DNA from: Prevotella sp.
GTDB lineage: Bacteria; Bacteroidota; Bacteroidia; Bacteroidales; Bacteroidaceae
Assembly (NCBI GenBank): GCA_017400455.1
Contig: JAFPTC010000089.1
Span: 1-60,223, forward strand
DNA: 60,223 bases
Direction of reading: 5' to 3'
Shown here: piece by piece, positions 34,968 through 43,481 of the stretch
How the letters are laid out: every line of letters starts with the position of its first letter
Position numbering within the stretch: position 1 is the first letter of the stretch
The notes under the pieces: model-generated
Databases searched by the model: none
Seen by the model: only the letters and a program-made list of their open reading frames with translations
Told to the model about the DNA's origin: nothing
Made by a program: the position numbers and the translations under genes

Positions 34968-36455
34968 ATGGAAAAAGGACGTCTCTGGAACCGCAACTAC
35001 TGCAAGGTGATGGCAGCCAACTTCATGCTGTTCTTCGCTTTCTACGTACTGACGCCGCTGCTGCCGCTCTACCTCAGCGAGCACTTCGGCGCCACGAAGG
35101 ATGTCATCGGTCTGATGCTGAGTGGCTACACCATCACGGCCCTTGTGGCCCGCCCGTTCAGCGGCTTCATCGTCGATAGTTTTCCCCGCAAGACGGTGCT
35201 CATGGTCAGCTTCGGGGCCTTCGCCATCTTCTTCGCCGGCTATCTGGCCGCCTCCACGCTGCTGCTGTTCACACTGGTGCGCACGCTGCATGGCGGTCCG
35301 TTCGGCGCGCTGACGGTGGCCAACTCCACGGTGGCCATCGACGTGCTGCCCAGCAGCCGGCGCACCGAGGGCATTGGCTACTATGGCCTGTCGAACAACC
35401 TGGCCATGGCCCTGGCGCCCACCATCGGCATCTGGCTCTACCAGCTCACCGCCAGCTTTGAACTGCTCTTCTGGGTGGCGCTGGCAGTGGCTTTCCTGGG
35501 ATGGGGAATTGACGCCACAGTACGTGTTTCAAGGGATGAGACGAGGGGTATGACGAGGTGCGAGGTGCGAGGTACGAGGTACGAGAATAGTGCAAGTGGC
35601 GAGACGAGGTGCGAGGTACGAGGTGCGAGGTACGAGAATAGTGCAAGTGGCGAGAATTGTCACGATAACGAAACTAACCTCGTACCTCGCACCTCGCACC
35701 TCGTACCTCGAAAAAAGAAGATATCGTTCGACCGTTTCTTCCTTCTTCGCGGCTGGCTCCTGGGGGCCAACATGGTGGCCTTCGGCTTCTGCTTCGGCGT
35801 GCTGAGCAACTATCTGGCCATCTACGGCAAGGAAACGCTGGGCATCACCGGCGGCACGGGCACCTACTTCATACTCTGCTCCATAGGCCTGATGCTGAGC
35901 CGACTGCAAGGAGCGCGGGCGCTGCGACGCGGACGGCTGACTCACAACGCCGCCAGCGGAATGGTCATCTCACTCGTGGGCTACACATTATTTATTTTAA
36001 TGCCCACGTTGCAGTCTGTTCTCCCCTCTCTCCACTCTCCTCTCACCACTTACATCGGCTATTACGGCTCGGCACTGCTCATAGGCCTGGGCAACGGGCA
36101 CATGTGGCCCGCCTTCCAGAACATGACCATCAGCGTGGCCCCCAACAGCCAACGCGGCACGGCCAACTCCACCATTCTCGTGTCGTGGGACGTGGGCATG
36201 GGCTTAGGCATCCTCTTGGGCGGCATCATTGCCGAGCACCTGGGCTACAGCGTTGCCTTCTGGACGGTGGCGCTGGTCAACGCCGTGGGCGTGGCCCTGT
36301 TCTTCGTGCGCACCCGCCGTTTTTTCCTTGAACGGAATCTGAACAACGATGTCAGGTATGTGATTATTGGGGGAAACACAGAGATACAGAGATACAGAGG
36401 CACAGAGGATATAATAAAAACTCTGTGTCTCTGTATCTCTGTGTTTCAATTATAA
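34968..36455 (+). CDS. Major facilitator superfamily transporter with repeat-derived central loop
   Basis: About 495 residues from the ATG at 34968, which lies 8 bases after the -7 box. Twelve hydrophobic segments can be counted, six on each side of a central loop; motif A-like 'GFIVDSFPRK' follows segment 2. It is a drug/sugar-efflux-like MFS protein of unknown substrate. Two parts come from repeats: residues ~195-248 in the central cytoplasmic loop are encoded by the CGAGGTACGAG palindrome (family C), and the last ~22 residues by the CACAGAG hairpin (family B), which also supplies the stop codon. The 3' end overlaps the convergent GH115 gene by 6 bases. Confidence 0.88.
   Translation: MEKGRLWNRNYCKVMAANFMLFFAFYVLTPLLPLYLSEHFGATKDVIGLMLSGYTITALVARPFSGFIVDSFPRKTVLMVSFGAFAIFFAGYLAASTLLLFTLVRTLHGGPFGALTVANSTVAIDVLPSSRRTEGIGYYGLSNNLAMALAPTIGIWLYQLTASFELLFWVALAVAFLGWGIDATVRVSRDETRGMTRCEVRGTRYENSASGETRCEVRGARYENSASGENCHDNETNLVPRTSHLVPRKKKISFDRFFLLRGWLLGANMVAFGFCFGVLSNYLAIYGKETLGITGGTGTYFILCSIGLMLSRLQGARALRRGRLTHNAASGMVISLVGYTLFILMPTLQSVLPSLHSPLTTYIGYYGSALLIGLGNGHMWPAFQNMTISVAPNSQRGTANSTILVSWDVGMGLGILLGGIIAEHLGYSVAFWTVALVNAVGVALFFVRTRRFFLERNLNNDVRYVIIGGNTEIQRYRGTEDIIKTLCLCISVFQL
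35552..35710. repeat. CGAGGTACGAG repeat element inside the MFS gene (family C)
   Basis: Two direct copies of a ~50-base unit (35552-35600, 35601-35651), each with four CGAGGTRCGAG blocks followed by AATAGTGCAAGTGGC, face an inverted copy of the blocks (35678-35710) across a 26-base spacer. The element is in frame with the transporter. Confidence 0.85.
36374..36446. repeat. CACAGAG inverted repeat (family B), MFS/GH115 junction
   Basis: Left arm from 36374 with CAGAGATA units, right arm 36421-36446 nearly perfectly complementary over 26 bases. It lies just before the overlapping stop codons of the convergent MFS and GH115 genes and could terminate both. It is translated as the C-terminal tail of the MFS protein. 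Confidence 0.85.
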
Positions 36456-38879
36456 CTTAACAGGAATCTCGTAGAACTGCGGATGGTCGTCGAGGTGTAT
36501 CATCCACTGGTCGAGCACGATGTGCTCGTCCAGTGCCTTGATGCTCAGGCGGTGCTGGCCCTGCCGTTCGCCGGATAAGCGAATGGGAATCTTCTTCAGC
36601 GCCTGACAGCGCAGCACGTTCAGTTTCCATTGTTCCGAACGGAAAGGCTCCTTCAACGAGACCACCGCAGGCTGACCGCCGTCGATGCTGACCTCGATGC
36701 GCAGGTCGCCACGGTCGCTGGGATGGGTGGGCACAAGGCCGACGAAGAGCGTGGCGTCGCCCTCCAGATTGCTGGTGAAGCTATACTGCAATGTGGCACC
36801 CTTGCACAGGGCCACCGCCTTCATGGAGTGGCCCAGCATGTCCACCAGGCTGACAGCTCCCTCATCGACGGCTTGGCGGTCGAAATCGCAGGCATTGCGG
36901 GCCACGACCAGCCCCACGGAGGGATGCTGCGGCAGCTGGGTGCTCACCTCGCCAAAGACGGGCAACTGGCGCGGTGCGGCCGACATCAGCCCGCGCCACT
37001 TGCCGCCGCCGAGGCTGTTATAGCGCTCGGTCAGCTGGCTTATCTCCTCGTAGGCCCGCCGACGTTCTGCCTTGTCGTTGTTGTTGAGCATCTTCCGCGT
37101 CATGGCGGCAGCGGCATGCACGGGGTAGAGCACATGGGCAAAATAGGCGTCGCGCTGCCTGTCGTTCAGTGCATTGGCATAGACATCGGCCGTGGCCTCA
37201 ATGCGGGCGAAGTCGTTCATGCGTCGCAGACTCTCCGTCCACGAGAACTCCGTCTTCTCCGGCACCGACTTGCCGCCAGGATATTTCTTCTTGTCCAGCT
37301 CCACCTGCGTCCAGCCCATGAACTCTGGCCGACGGATGGCGCAGAGCCGGTAGAACTCGCGCATTGATGGGGCAATGGCGCGCCCCACCACGCCGCCAAA
37401 CTGGGTCATGAGCCAGTGCTCTAAGTGGTCGGCCACGGTTTCATACGGTTTATTCTGGGGTTTCTGGGCATGGGTTGCCACGGTTTCATACGGTTTATTT
37501 CGGCTCCCCGTATTAAACCGTGTAAAACCGTGGCCAAAACCGTGGCTGAAACCGTGGCCAATACAATCGATGTCCCACGCCAAGTCAAGGAATAGCTCCA
37601 GCTGATAGGCCGCCACCTTCGGGTCGTGCACGTTGGCTATCCACAGCCGACGGCAGTTGTGGTCGTAGGCCGTCTTCATCTCGTGATAGATGAGTCCGGG
37701 CTGCGTGGTGGTAAGCCAGAGATAGTCGTGCGGGCGCCCCCAGTAGCTCAGGTGATAGTAGATGCCTCCCCCACCCCGTCGCTGCTGCTGTAGGCTGTCG
37801 GGCAGGCGCGTCAGGTAGCCGTAGTTGTCGTCACACCACATCAGCGTCACGTCGTCGGGCACGCGCAGGCCGCTCTCCATAATCTCCAGCACCTCCTTGT
37901 AGGGGATGAACACTTGGGGCACCTGCTCCACCCTCTTATCGTAATACTTGCGCAGCAGCTCGCGCTGGTCGTCGATGACCTGCTGCAAACTGCTGAGCTT
38001 CTCCTCTTTGGTCTTCACGCCCTCCATCGACCCGTCGTGAATGCCGCGCATGCCAATGGTAAAAAGCTCCTCACTGCCTCGTACCTGCTTCAGCCTCTCT
38101 GCCCAGTAGCGCTTCACCTCGTCGCGATTGGTCATGTAGTTATAGGGTCCGCGCTCCTTCACGTCCCATTCGGCCACGTTGTTCCTCAGCAGCGGCTCGC
38201 AGTGGCTGGTACCAATGACGATGGCGAAGGAGTCGGCCATCTCCTTATTTCCCCTGACGGTGAAGAAGCCCGGCGTACCCTCGTGCATAGCGGGCCAGAT
38301 GGTGTTGGCCCTGAGACGCAGCATCAGCTGGAACAGGGCCTTATAGGTCTTCGGGCCCATGGGCTGGCCCGGCTCGTAGGTCTTCGCCGACCACTCGCGC
38401 AGGCTCCAGTCCTCGTCGTTGATGAAGATGCCACGATAGTCCACCGACGGCACATGCTCCATCACGAAGTCGCTGCTGATGGTCAGGCGCGAGCGGCTGT
38501 AAGGCTTCACGTCGCCCCACCACACCCAGGGTGAGACGCCCGCCAGGCGGCTCAGCTCCAGCAGTCCGTAGGCTGTACCACGGGCGTTGTGGCCCTCCAC
38601 CAGTATTTTTCCGTTGCTCACGCTCAGACGGAAGCCGTCGTCGCTGCCACGTCCCTGGACTATTCTGATGGTTCCGTCCTTCGCCGCCACGGGAAGCCTG
38701 TTGGTCACCAGCTGCATGTCGGAGCAGAACATCCTCAACGCCTGCTCCACCACGGGGTCAACCTTCCCCACCACTTCATAGCTCACGGGATGCTCGCCGT
38801 CGAACCACTCAACGTTTTCGGCCGCCCCGACGGTAATGGCCGCCCATAGCCCCACAAGGAAAAACAGTGTTCTTTTCAT
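36450..38879 (-). CDS. GH115 family alpha-glucuronidase, with repeat-encoded insertion
   Basis: 809 residues with signal peptide ('LFFLVGLWAAITVGAAE'). 'RGTAYGLLELSRLAGVSPWVWWGD', 'DYRGIFINDEDWSLREW', 'LRANTIWPAMHEGTPGFF' and 'LMWCDDNYGYLTRLP' are GH115 signatures; these enzymes remove (methyl)glucuronic acid side chains from xylan. Residues ~440-482 ('GHGFSHGFGHGF...NKPYETVATHAQKPQNKPYETVA') are encoded by an ACGGTTT palindrome inserted between 'FLDLAWDID' and 'DHLEHWLMTQFGG', where the family normally continues without such a segment. The frame is kept, so the enzyme may still fold with the extra loop. The gene follows GH16 with a 40-base gap. Confidence 0.88.
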   Translation of the reverse strand: MKRTLFFLVGLWAAITVGAAENVEWFDGEHPVSYEVVGKVDPVVEQALRMFCSDMQLVTNRLPVAAKDGTIRIVQGRGSDDGFRLSVSNGKILVEGHNARGTAYGLLELSRLAGVSPWVWWGDVKPYSRSRLTISSDFVMEHVPSVDYRGIFINDEDWSLREWSAKTYEPGQPMGPKTYKALFQLMLRLRANTIWPAMHEGTPGFFTVRGNKEMADSFAIVIGTSHCEPLLRNNVAEWDVKERGPYNYMTNRDEVKRYWAERLKQVRGSEELFTIGMRGIHDGSMEGVKTKEEKLSSLQQVIDDQRELLRKYYDKRVEQVPQVFIPYKEVLEIMESGLRVPDDVTLMWCDDNYGYLTRLPDSLQQQRRGGGGIYYHLSYWGRPHDYLWLTTTQPGLIYHEMKTAYDHNCRRLWIANVHDPKVAAYQLELFLDLAWDIDCIGHGFSHGFGHGFTRFNTGSRNKPYETVATHAQKPQNKPYETVADHLEHWLMTQFGGVVGRAIAPSMREFYRLCAIRRPEFMGWTQVELDKKKYPGGKSVPEKTEFSWTESLRRMNDFARIEATADVYANALNDRQRDAYFAHVLYPVHAAAAMTRKMLNNNDKAERRRAYEEISQLTERYNSLGGGKWRGLMSAAPRQLPVFGEVSTQLPQHPSVGLVVARNACDFDRQAVDEGAVSLVDMLGHSMKAVALCKGATLQYSFTSNLEGDATLFVGLVPTHPSDRGDLRIEVSIDGGQPAVVSLKEPFRSEQWKLNVLRCQALKKIPIRLSGERQGQHRLSIKALDEHIVLDQWMIHLDDHPQFYEIPVKL
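37431..37560. repeat. ACGGTTT palindromic repeat inside the GH115 gene (family D)
   Basis: Two GCCACGGTTTCATACGG copies (37431-37454, 37477-37499) face two inverted AACCGTGGC copies (37511-37560). The same core, CGGTTTTACACGGTT, occurs in two non-coding units at 45941-46080 and 46195-46346. Confidence 0.85.
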
Positions 38880-38919
38880 ATTGCTCAGTTAATAGTTAGT
38901 GCTTTGCCTGCAAAAAAAC

Positions 38920-39807
38920 TCAGTCCTTCCGTTTGCTATAAACCCTGACGTAGTCAATCTCGTAGCGGCAAGGGAAGGGTGTGCCGGCCAGCGAACCGCC
39001 GTTCTGGCCGCCAAGGGCCAGGTTCAGCAGCAGGTAGTGGGGATGACAGAAGGGGTTGTAGCCCGCTTCGGGGAAGAAGTCGCACTGCGCATTCACCGTC
39101 TCGGAGAGCGGAATGCGGTTCAGCAGCTCGCCGTCGAGATAGAGGCTGATGGCCTCCTCCGTCCAGTCCATGCGCCACACGTGGAACCGCTGCGCCCAGT
39201 GGGGATCCTTCTCAAGGAAGTGGGTCATGGGCACACTGCGCGTGCTCCACGTGGCATCCCACTGCGAGCGCGCCCCACCCCAACAGGCATTGGCCAGGAT
39301 GTGGGGCCGCCCCTGCACCTGATAGAACTCCATCAGGTCAATCTCGCCGTTTCTGGGCCAGCCGTAGCGGCCACGGTCGTTCTGCCCCAGCGTCCAGATG
39401 GCGGGCCAACAACCGGTGTAGGCGGGAATGCGGGCACAAATCTCAAAGCGCCCGTAGGTCCAGGCATGGCGTCCGTTGGTGGTGACGCAGGCCGAGGTGT
39501 AGTCCACGTATTCGCGGTTGCGCCAGCCCTGCTGTCGCCCATACTGCGGATTCTTAAAACGCTCGCGACGCCCCTCGATGATGAGCAGTCCATCCTGGCA
39601 GAAGGCGTTGTCCTCCTGATACCACTGCGCCTCTTCATTGCGCACAAAGCCATGCTCGTAGGTCCAGTCGGCAGGATTCAGCCTGCCGTCAGCGTTGAAC
39701 TCGTCGGCCCACGCCAGCTCATAGCCCTCGTCGGCCGGCTGTGCAGCCAACTGCATGCTGCCGCCCATCGCCAGGGCTGCCAGCAGCAATAGTCTTGTCG
39801 TATTCAT
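38920..39807 (-). CDS. GH16 family endo-beta-glucanase-like enzyme
   Basis: 295 residues with signal peptide ('LLLAALAMGGSMQLAAQP'). The GH16 active site 'NGEIDLMEFY' supplies nucleophile and acid/base Glu. 'LAWADEFNADGRLNPADWTYEHG', 'YTSACVTTNGRHAWTYGRFEICARIP' and 'YEIDYVRVYSKR' complete a standard laminarinase-like jelly-roll. Likely substrates are beta-1,3 or mixed-linkage glucans; the exact one is not readable. First gene of a pair with GH115, with a TATTTTTG box at 39829-39836 upstream. Confidence 0.92.
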   Translation of the reverse strand: MNTTRLLLLAALAMGGSMQLAAQPADEGYELAWADEFNADGRLNPADWTYEHGFVRNEEAQWYQEDNAFCQDGLLIIEGRRERFKNPQYGRQQGWRNREYVDYTSACVTTNGRHAWTYGRFEICARIPAYTGCWPAIWTLGQNDRGRYGWPRNGEIDLMEFYQVQGRPHILANACWGGARSQWDATWSTRSVPMTHFLEKDPHWAQRFHVWRMDWTEEAISLYLDGELLNRIPLSETVNAQCDFFPEAGYNPFCHPHYLLLNLALGGQNGGSLAGTPFPCRYEIDYVRVYSKRKD

Positions 39808-39828
39808 GTTCAGCTTAGTTTAATGACG

Positions 39829-39836
39829 CAAAAATA
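39829..39836 (-). promoter_or_regulatory. -7 box of the GH16-GH115 pair
   Basis: TATTTTTG on the minus strand, 22 bases upstream of the GH16 ATG. Confidence 0.6.
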
Positions 39837-39955
39837 GGAATAAAAGATGAATCGGCCAAACATTCTGCACCAATTAACATTTCCATCAAGAAAGCCCGTC
39901 GTTCGAAAGAGCAAAAAAAGAAACAAATTTCCTTTGTTTTGCGCTCGACTTTTCG

Positions 39956-39963
39956 TAACTTTG
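39956..39963 (+). promoter_or_regulatory. -7 box of luxS
   Basis: TAACTTTG preceded by TTTTCG, in the extended form TTTCGTAACTTTGC seen at several genes here; 31 bases before the luxS ATG. Confidence 0.65.
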
Positions 39964-39994
39964 CAACACAAAACGCAAAGAAAAGGAAAAAGAC

Positions 39995-40489
39995 ATGGAA
40001 GTCATTCAAAGTTTTACTATTGATCACACCCGCCTGAAGCCAGGCATCTACGTTTCACGCGAGGACAAGGGATTCACCACCTTCGACCTGCGCATCACCG
40101 AACCCAACAAGGAGCCCGCCGTGGCTCCTGCCGCCATGCACAGCTTGGAACACCTCATGGCCACATGGTTCCGCAACAGCGAGGCCAAGGACGACGTGGT
40201 GTACGTCGGCCCGATGGGCTGCCTCACTGGCATGTATATCATCATGACGGGAACTTACAGCGTGGAGGACATGCGACAGCTGACCATCCGATGCCTCGAA
40301 TGGATTCTCACTCAGACGGCAGTGCCGGCCACGACGCCCGAGACCTGCGGCAACTGTCTGCTCCACGACCTGCCCATGTGCAAGTGGGAGAGCGCTCGCT
40401 ATCTCGACCGTCTGCAGCACGATTTCCACTGCGAATACAGCAAACTGCTGGTCACCCTCGACGACGGCAAGGTGTTTGCCGACGCGTAG
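39995..40489 (+). CDS. luxS: S-ribosylhomocysteine lyase
   Basis: 164 residues. The metal site is intact: 'MHSLEHLMATWF' (His49, Glu52, His53), the catalytic Cys76 in 'GPMGCLTGMYI', and Cys121 in 'TCGNCLLHDL'. LuxS cleaves S-ribosylhomocysteine to homocysteine and DPD, the precursor of autoinducer-2, in the activated methyl cycle. It converges with the O-acetylhomoserine sulfhydrylase gene 17 bases away, so two homocysteine-producing enzymes are paired. The upstream promoter is clear. Confidence 0.97.
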   Translation: MEVIQSFTIDHTRLKPGIYVSREDKGFTTFDLRITEPNKEPAVAPAAMHSLEHLMATWFRNSEAKDDVVYVGPMGCLTGMYIIMTGTYSVEDMRQLTIRCLEWILTQTAVPATTPETCGNCLLHDLPMCKWESARYLDRLQHDFHCEYSKLLVTLDDGKVFADA

Positions 40490-40506
40490 GCCCGCCAAGC
40501 GAGGGC

Positions 40507-41835
40507 TTACAGCTTGGCGAGTGCCTGGCGGATGTCGTCGAGAATATCCTCGACATCCTCGATGCCCACTGAGAGGCGGATGAGGTCGGGGGCCACGCCA
40601 GCCTGGCGCAACTGCTCGTCGCTGAGCTGACGGTGGGTATGGCTGGCGGGATGGAGCACGCAAGTGCGAGCATCGGCCACGTGGGTGACGATGTTGATCA
40701 TCTGCAGCGAGTCCATCCACTTGATGGCCGTCTCGCGGTCGCCCTTCAGACCGAAGGCGATGACGCCGCACGAGCCATTGGGCAGGTATTTCTGCGCCCG
40801 CTCGTAATAGGGATCGTCCTTCAATCCGCTATAGTGAACCCATGCCACCTGCGGACAGTCGTGCAGGAACTCGGCCACGCGCTGGGCATTCTTACAGTGC
40901 TGGGCCATGCGCAGGTGGAGCGTCTGCAGACCGATGTTCAGCAGGAACGAGTTTTGCGGAGCCGGTATGCTGCCCAGGTCGCGCATGAGCTGAGCCACCA
41001 GCTTCGTGGTGTAGCCCATGCGGCCGAAGGCTTTCACGTAAGTCAGCCCGTGGTAGGACTCATCGGGGGTGCAGAGCCCAGGGTACTTGACCACTCCCGG
41101 TCCCTCCGAAGGAGCGGTGACCGGCTGCGCCGTGTGGCTGCAAGTCATCCAGTCGAAGTTGCCGCTGTCGACGACGCAGCCGCCCACCTGAGTGGCAAAG
41201 CCGTCCATGTACTTCGTGGTAGAATGGGTCACGATGTCGGCGCCCCACTCGAAGGGCCGGCAGTTGATGGGCGTGGCAAAGGTATTGTCGATGATGAGGG
41301 GCACGCCGTTCTTGTGGGCTATGCGGGCAAACTTCTCAATGTCGAGCACGGCGCAGCCGGGGTTGGTGATGGTCTCGCCGAAAAGGGCCTTCGTGTTGGG
41401 GCGGAAGGCAGCCTGTATCTCCTCCTCGCTGGCTTCGGGATTGACGAAGGTGCAGTCGATGCCCAGTTTCTTCAGCGTGACGCCAAAAAGGTTGAAGGTT
41501 CCGCCATAAATCTCATTCGAGGTGACGAAATGGTCGCCGGCCTCGCAGATATTAAACAGTGCGTAGAAGTTGGCAGCCTGTCCCGACGAGGTGAGCACGG
41601 CCCCCACTCCGCCTTCCAAGGCAGCAATCTTGGCCGCCACGGCATCGTTGGTGGGGTTTTGCAGGCGGGTGTAGAAATAGCCCTCCTTTTTCAGGTCAAA
41701 CAACTGTGCCATCTCGTCCGAGTCGTCGTACTTGAACGTTGTCGACTGGATGATGGGCAACTCTATGGGTTCACCATTCTTTGGCTTGTAGCCGGCCTGC
41801 ACGCACAGCGTACCCTGCCTCATTTTCTTTTCCAT
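40507..41835 (-). CDS. O-acetylhomoserine aminocarboxypropyltransferase (sulfhydrylase)
   Basis: 442 residues, the usual length of MetY-type enzymes (longer than MetB/MetC). 'LTSSGQAANFYALFNICEAGDH', 'GETITNPGCAVLDIEKFA', 'DNTFATPINCRPFEWGADIVTHSTTKYMDGF' (the Lys carries PLP) and 'HPASHTHRQLSDEQL' are family motifs. It makes homocysteine from O-acetylhomoserine and sulfide, in the cytoplasm. It has a strong promoter box at 41864-41871 that is part of the 55-base inverted module. No methionine-responsive riboswitch was recognised in the short leader. Confidence 0.93.
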   Translation of the reverse strand: MEKKMRQGTLCVQAGYKPKNGEPIELPIIQSTTFKYDDSDEMAQLFDLKKEGYFYTRLQNPTNDAVAAKIAALEGGVGAVLTSSGQAANFYALFNICEAGDHFVTSNEIYGGTFNLFGVTLKKLGIDCTFVNPEASEEEIQAAFRPNTKALFGETITNPGCAVLDIEKFARIAHKNGVPLIIDNTFATPINCRPFEWGADIVTHSTTKYMDGFATQVGGCVVDSGNFDWMTCSHTAQPVTAPSEGPGVVKYPGLCTPDESYHGLTYVKAFGRMGYTTKLVAQLMRDLGSIPAPQNSFLLNIGLQTLHLRMAQHCKNAQRVAEFLHDCPQVAWVHYSGLKDDPYYERAQKYLPNGSCGVIAFGLKGDRETAIKWMDSLQMINIVTHVADARTCVLHPASHTHRQLSDEQLRQAGVAPDLIRLSVGIEDVEDILDDIRQALAKL

Positions 41836-41862
41836 ATTTCCTTATCTATTTGCAATTTTTCG

Positions 41863-41917
41863 GCAAAGGTACGAAATTATTCATAAATCACAATTCATAA
41901 TTCATAATTATTTTGTA
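41863..41917. repeat. Left copy of 55-bp inverted promoter module
   Basis: These 55 bases match the reverse complement of 44835-44889 with one mismatch. The left end is a TACCTTTG box on the minus strand (41864-41871, for the sulfhydrylase gene) and the right end is the start of a TAGTTTTG box on the plus strand (41916-41923, for the phosphoesterase gene). Between them are CATAATT repeats. Confidence 0.9.
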
Positions 41918-41937
41918 GTTTTGAACCCAGAAACAAT

Positions 41938-42762
41938 ATGAATACACACCGCTTATCACTTTCCTGCCTACTGACAGTCCTGACACTGGGCATGCTGCTC
42001 GTGTCGTGCGACGAGGCATTCGACATCCACCCCTACGACGTGGACTTCAAGGGCGACAGAGGCATCAACGCCCGCCAGATAGCCACCATTGAGCAGCGCT
42101 GCGCCTCGAAAGACACGCTGCGCATTGCCTTCATCAGCGACACCCACGGTTGGTACACCGACATGAAGGACGAGGTGGCTTCGCTGAACGAGCGCGATAA
42201 TCTTGACTTCGTGATCCACTGCGGCGACCTGACCGATACGGGCACCTCAAAAGAGTTTGAATGGAGCCGCGACATCCTCAACGGGCTGCACATGCCCTAC
42301 GTGGCCCTGGTGGGCAACCACGACTTTCTGGGTACGGGCAACCAGGCCTACGATGTGATGTTTGGCACGATGGACTTCTCGTTCATCGCCTCGCGGGTGA
42401 AGTTCGTCTGTCTGAACACCAACGCCACAGAGTATGACTACATGGCCGCCGTGCCCAACTTCGACTTCATGGAGCAAGAGGTGACCACCGGCACCGACCG
42501 CTTCGACCGCACGCTGCTCATCATGCACGCCCCACCCTACAGCGACCAGTTCAACAACAACGTGTGCAAAGCCTTCCGCCGCTATCTCGACCTGTTCCCC
42601 GGTTTGCTGTGCTGCATCTATGGGCACAACCACAACGACACGGTGGACGACATCTACCAGGACGGACTGCTCTTCTGGGGCATCGACTGTGCCGAGCATC
42701 GCAACTATCGTATCATGACCATAACCCCCGACGGCTATGAAATGGAACAGATTCACTTTTAG
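41938..42762 (+). CDS. Calcineurin-like metallophosphoesterase lipoprotein
   Basis: 274 residues. The signal peptide has a lipobox-like 'LLVSCDEAF' (Cys ~23). The phosphoesterase metal motifs are in order: 'ISDTHG' (~66), 'HCGDLTDTG', 'LVGNHDFLG', 'LIMHAPPYS', 'IYGHNHNDT'. The enzyme should hydrolyse a phosphoester outside the inner membrane; substrate unknown. It overlaps the next gene by 26 bases, so translation is probably coupled. The promoter box TAGTTTTG is 14 bases upstream. Confidence 0.88.
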   Translation: MNTHRLSLSCLLTVLTLGMLLVSCDEAFDIHPYDVDFKGDRGINARQIATIEQRCASKDTLRIAFISDTHGWYTDMKDEVASLNERDNLDFVIHCGDLTDTGTSKEFEWSRDILNGLHMPYVALVGNHDFLGTGNQAYDVMFGTMDFSFIASRVKFVCLNTNATEYDYMAAVPNFDFMEQEVTTGTDRFDRTLLIMHAPPYSDQFNNNVCKAFRRYLDLFPGLLCCIYGHNHNDTVDDIYQDGLLFWGIDCAEHRNYRIMTITPDGYEMEQIHF

Positions 42763-43462
42763 CCTGCTGCTCATGGGCCTGTCACTCGCCGCTCAGGCTG
42801 AAGACACCATCGGCACGAACGCCGCTCAGGCAGCCGACTCCATCAGCACAAAGTCAGGCCAGCCCTCACGCTACGATCGCTTTGTGGAGAAGCGCCACCA
42901 GCAATGGGACGCCCTCATACCCACCCAGTTTGTCATTCAGAACGCCGGCAACATGGGCCTGTTCTCGGCCGGTGCCGGATGGAGCTACGCCCACGGCCAC
43001 CTGGAAACGCACGTGCTCTTCGGCTACATACCGGCCCACCAGAGCACTCGCGGAAAGCTGACCACGACGGTGAAGGAGAACTACATTCCCTGGCGCCTGC
43101 CGTTGAGCAAAGGCCACGAGCCACAGGCCAACCCGCTCGCCAGGGGCTGGAGCGTCAGTCCGCTCACGGCCAGCATCTACCTGAACACCGTCTACGGCCA
43201 CGAGTTCTGGAAGAGCCAGCCCCGTCGCTATCCTAACAAATACTATGAGTTCATGTCGACGAAGTTCCGGCTGAACGTAGCGCTGGGGCAGAGCATCACC
43301 TGGCAGATTCCCCATGAGCACAGACGCAACGCCCAGAGCATCACCCTTTTCTACGAGCTTAGCTCGTGCGACCTCTACCTCCGCTCAAAGTTCATCGACC
43401 ACAACGTGCCGCTGAAAGACATCCTGGGACTCTCCATCGGCGTGAAGCTGCAGACGCAGTGA
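42737..43462 (+). CDS. Exported protein, possible small outer-membrane barrel, unknown function
   Basis: 241 residues with signal peptide ('FSLLLMGLSLAAQAEDT'). After ~residue 60 it shows short amphipathic strands: 'IQNAGNMGLFSAGAGWSYAHG', 'LETHVLFGYIP', 'ITLFYELSSCDLYLRSKFID', and an end 'GLSIGVKLQTQ' that fits a last barrel strand. I do not recognise the family. The 26-base overlap with the phosphoesterase gene suggests the two products work together at the envelope. Confidence 0.65.
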   Translation: MKWNRFTFSLLLMGLSLAAQAEDTIGTNAAQAADSISTKSGQPSRYDRFVEKRHQQWDALIPTQFVIQNAGNMGLFSAGAGWSYAHGHLETHVLFGYIPAHQSTRGKLTTTVKENYIPWRLPLSKGHEPQANPLARGWSVSPLTASIYLNTVYGHEFWKSQPRRYPNKYYEFMSTKFRLNVALGQSITWQIPHEHRRNAQSITLFYELSSCDLYLRSKFIDHNVPLKDILGLSIGVKLQTQ

Positions 43463-43481
43463 ACGGCTGGCGCCCACCGCC

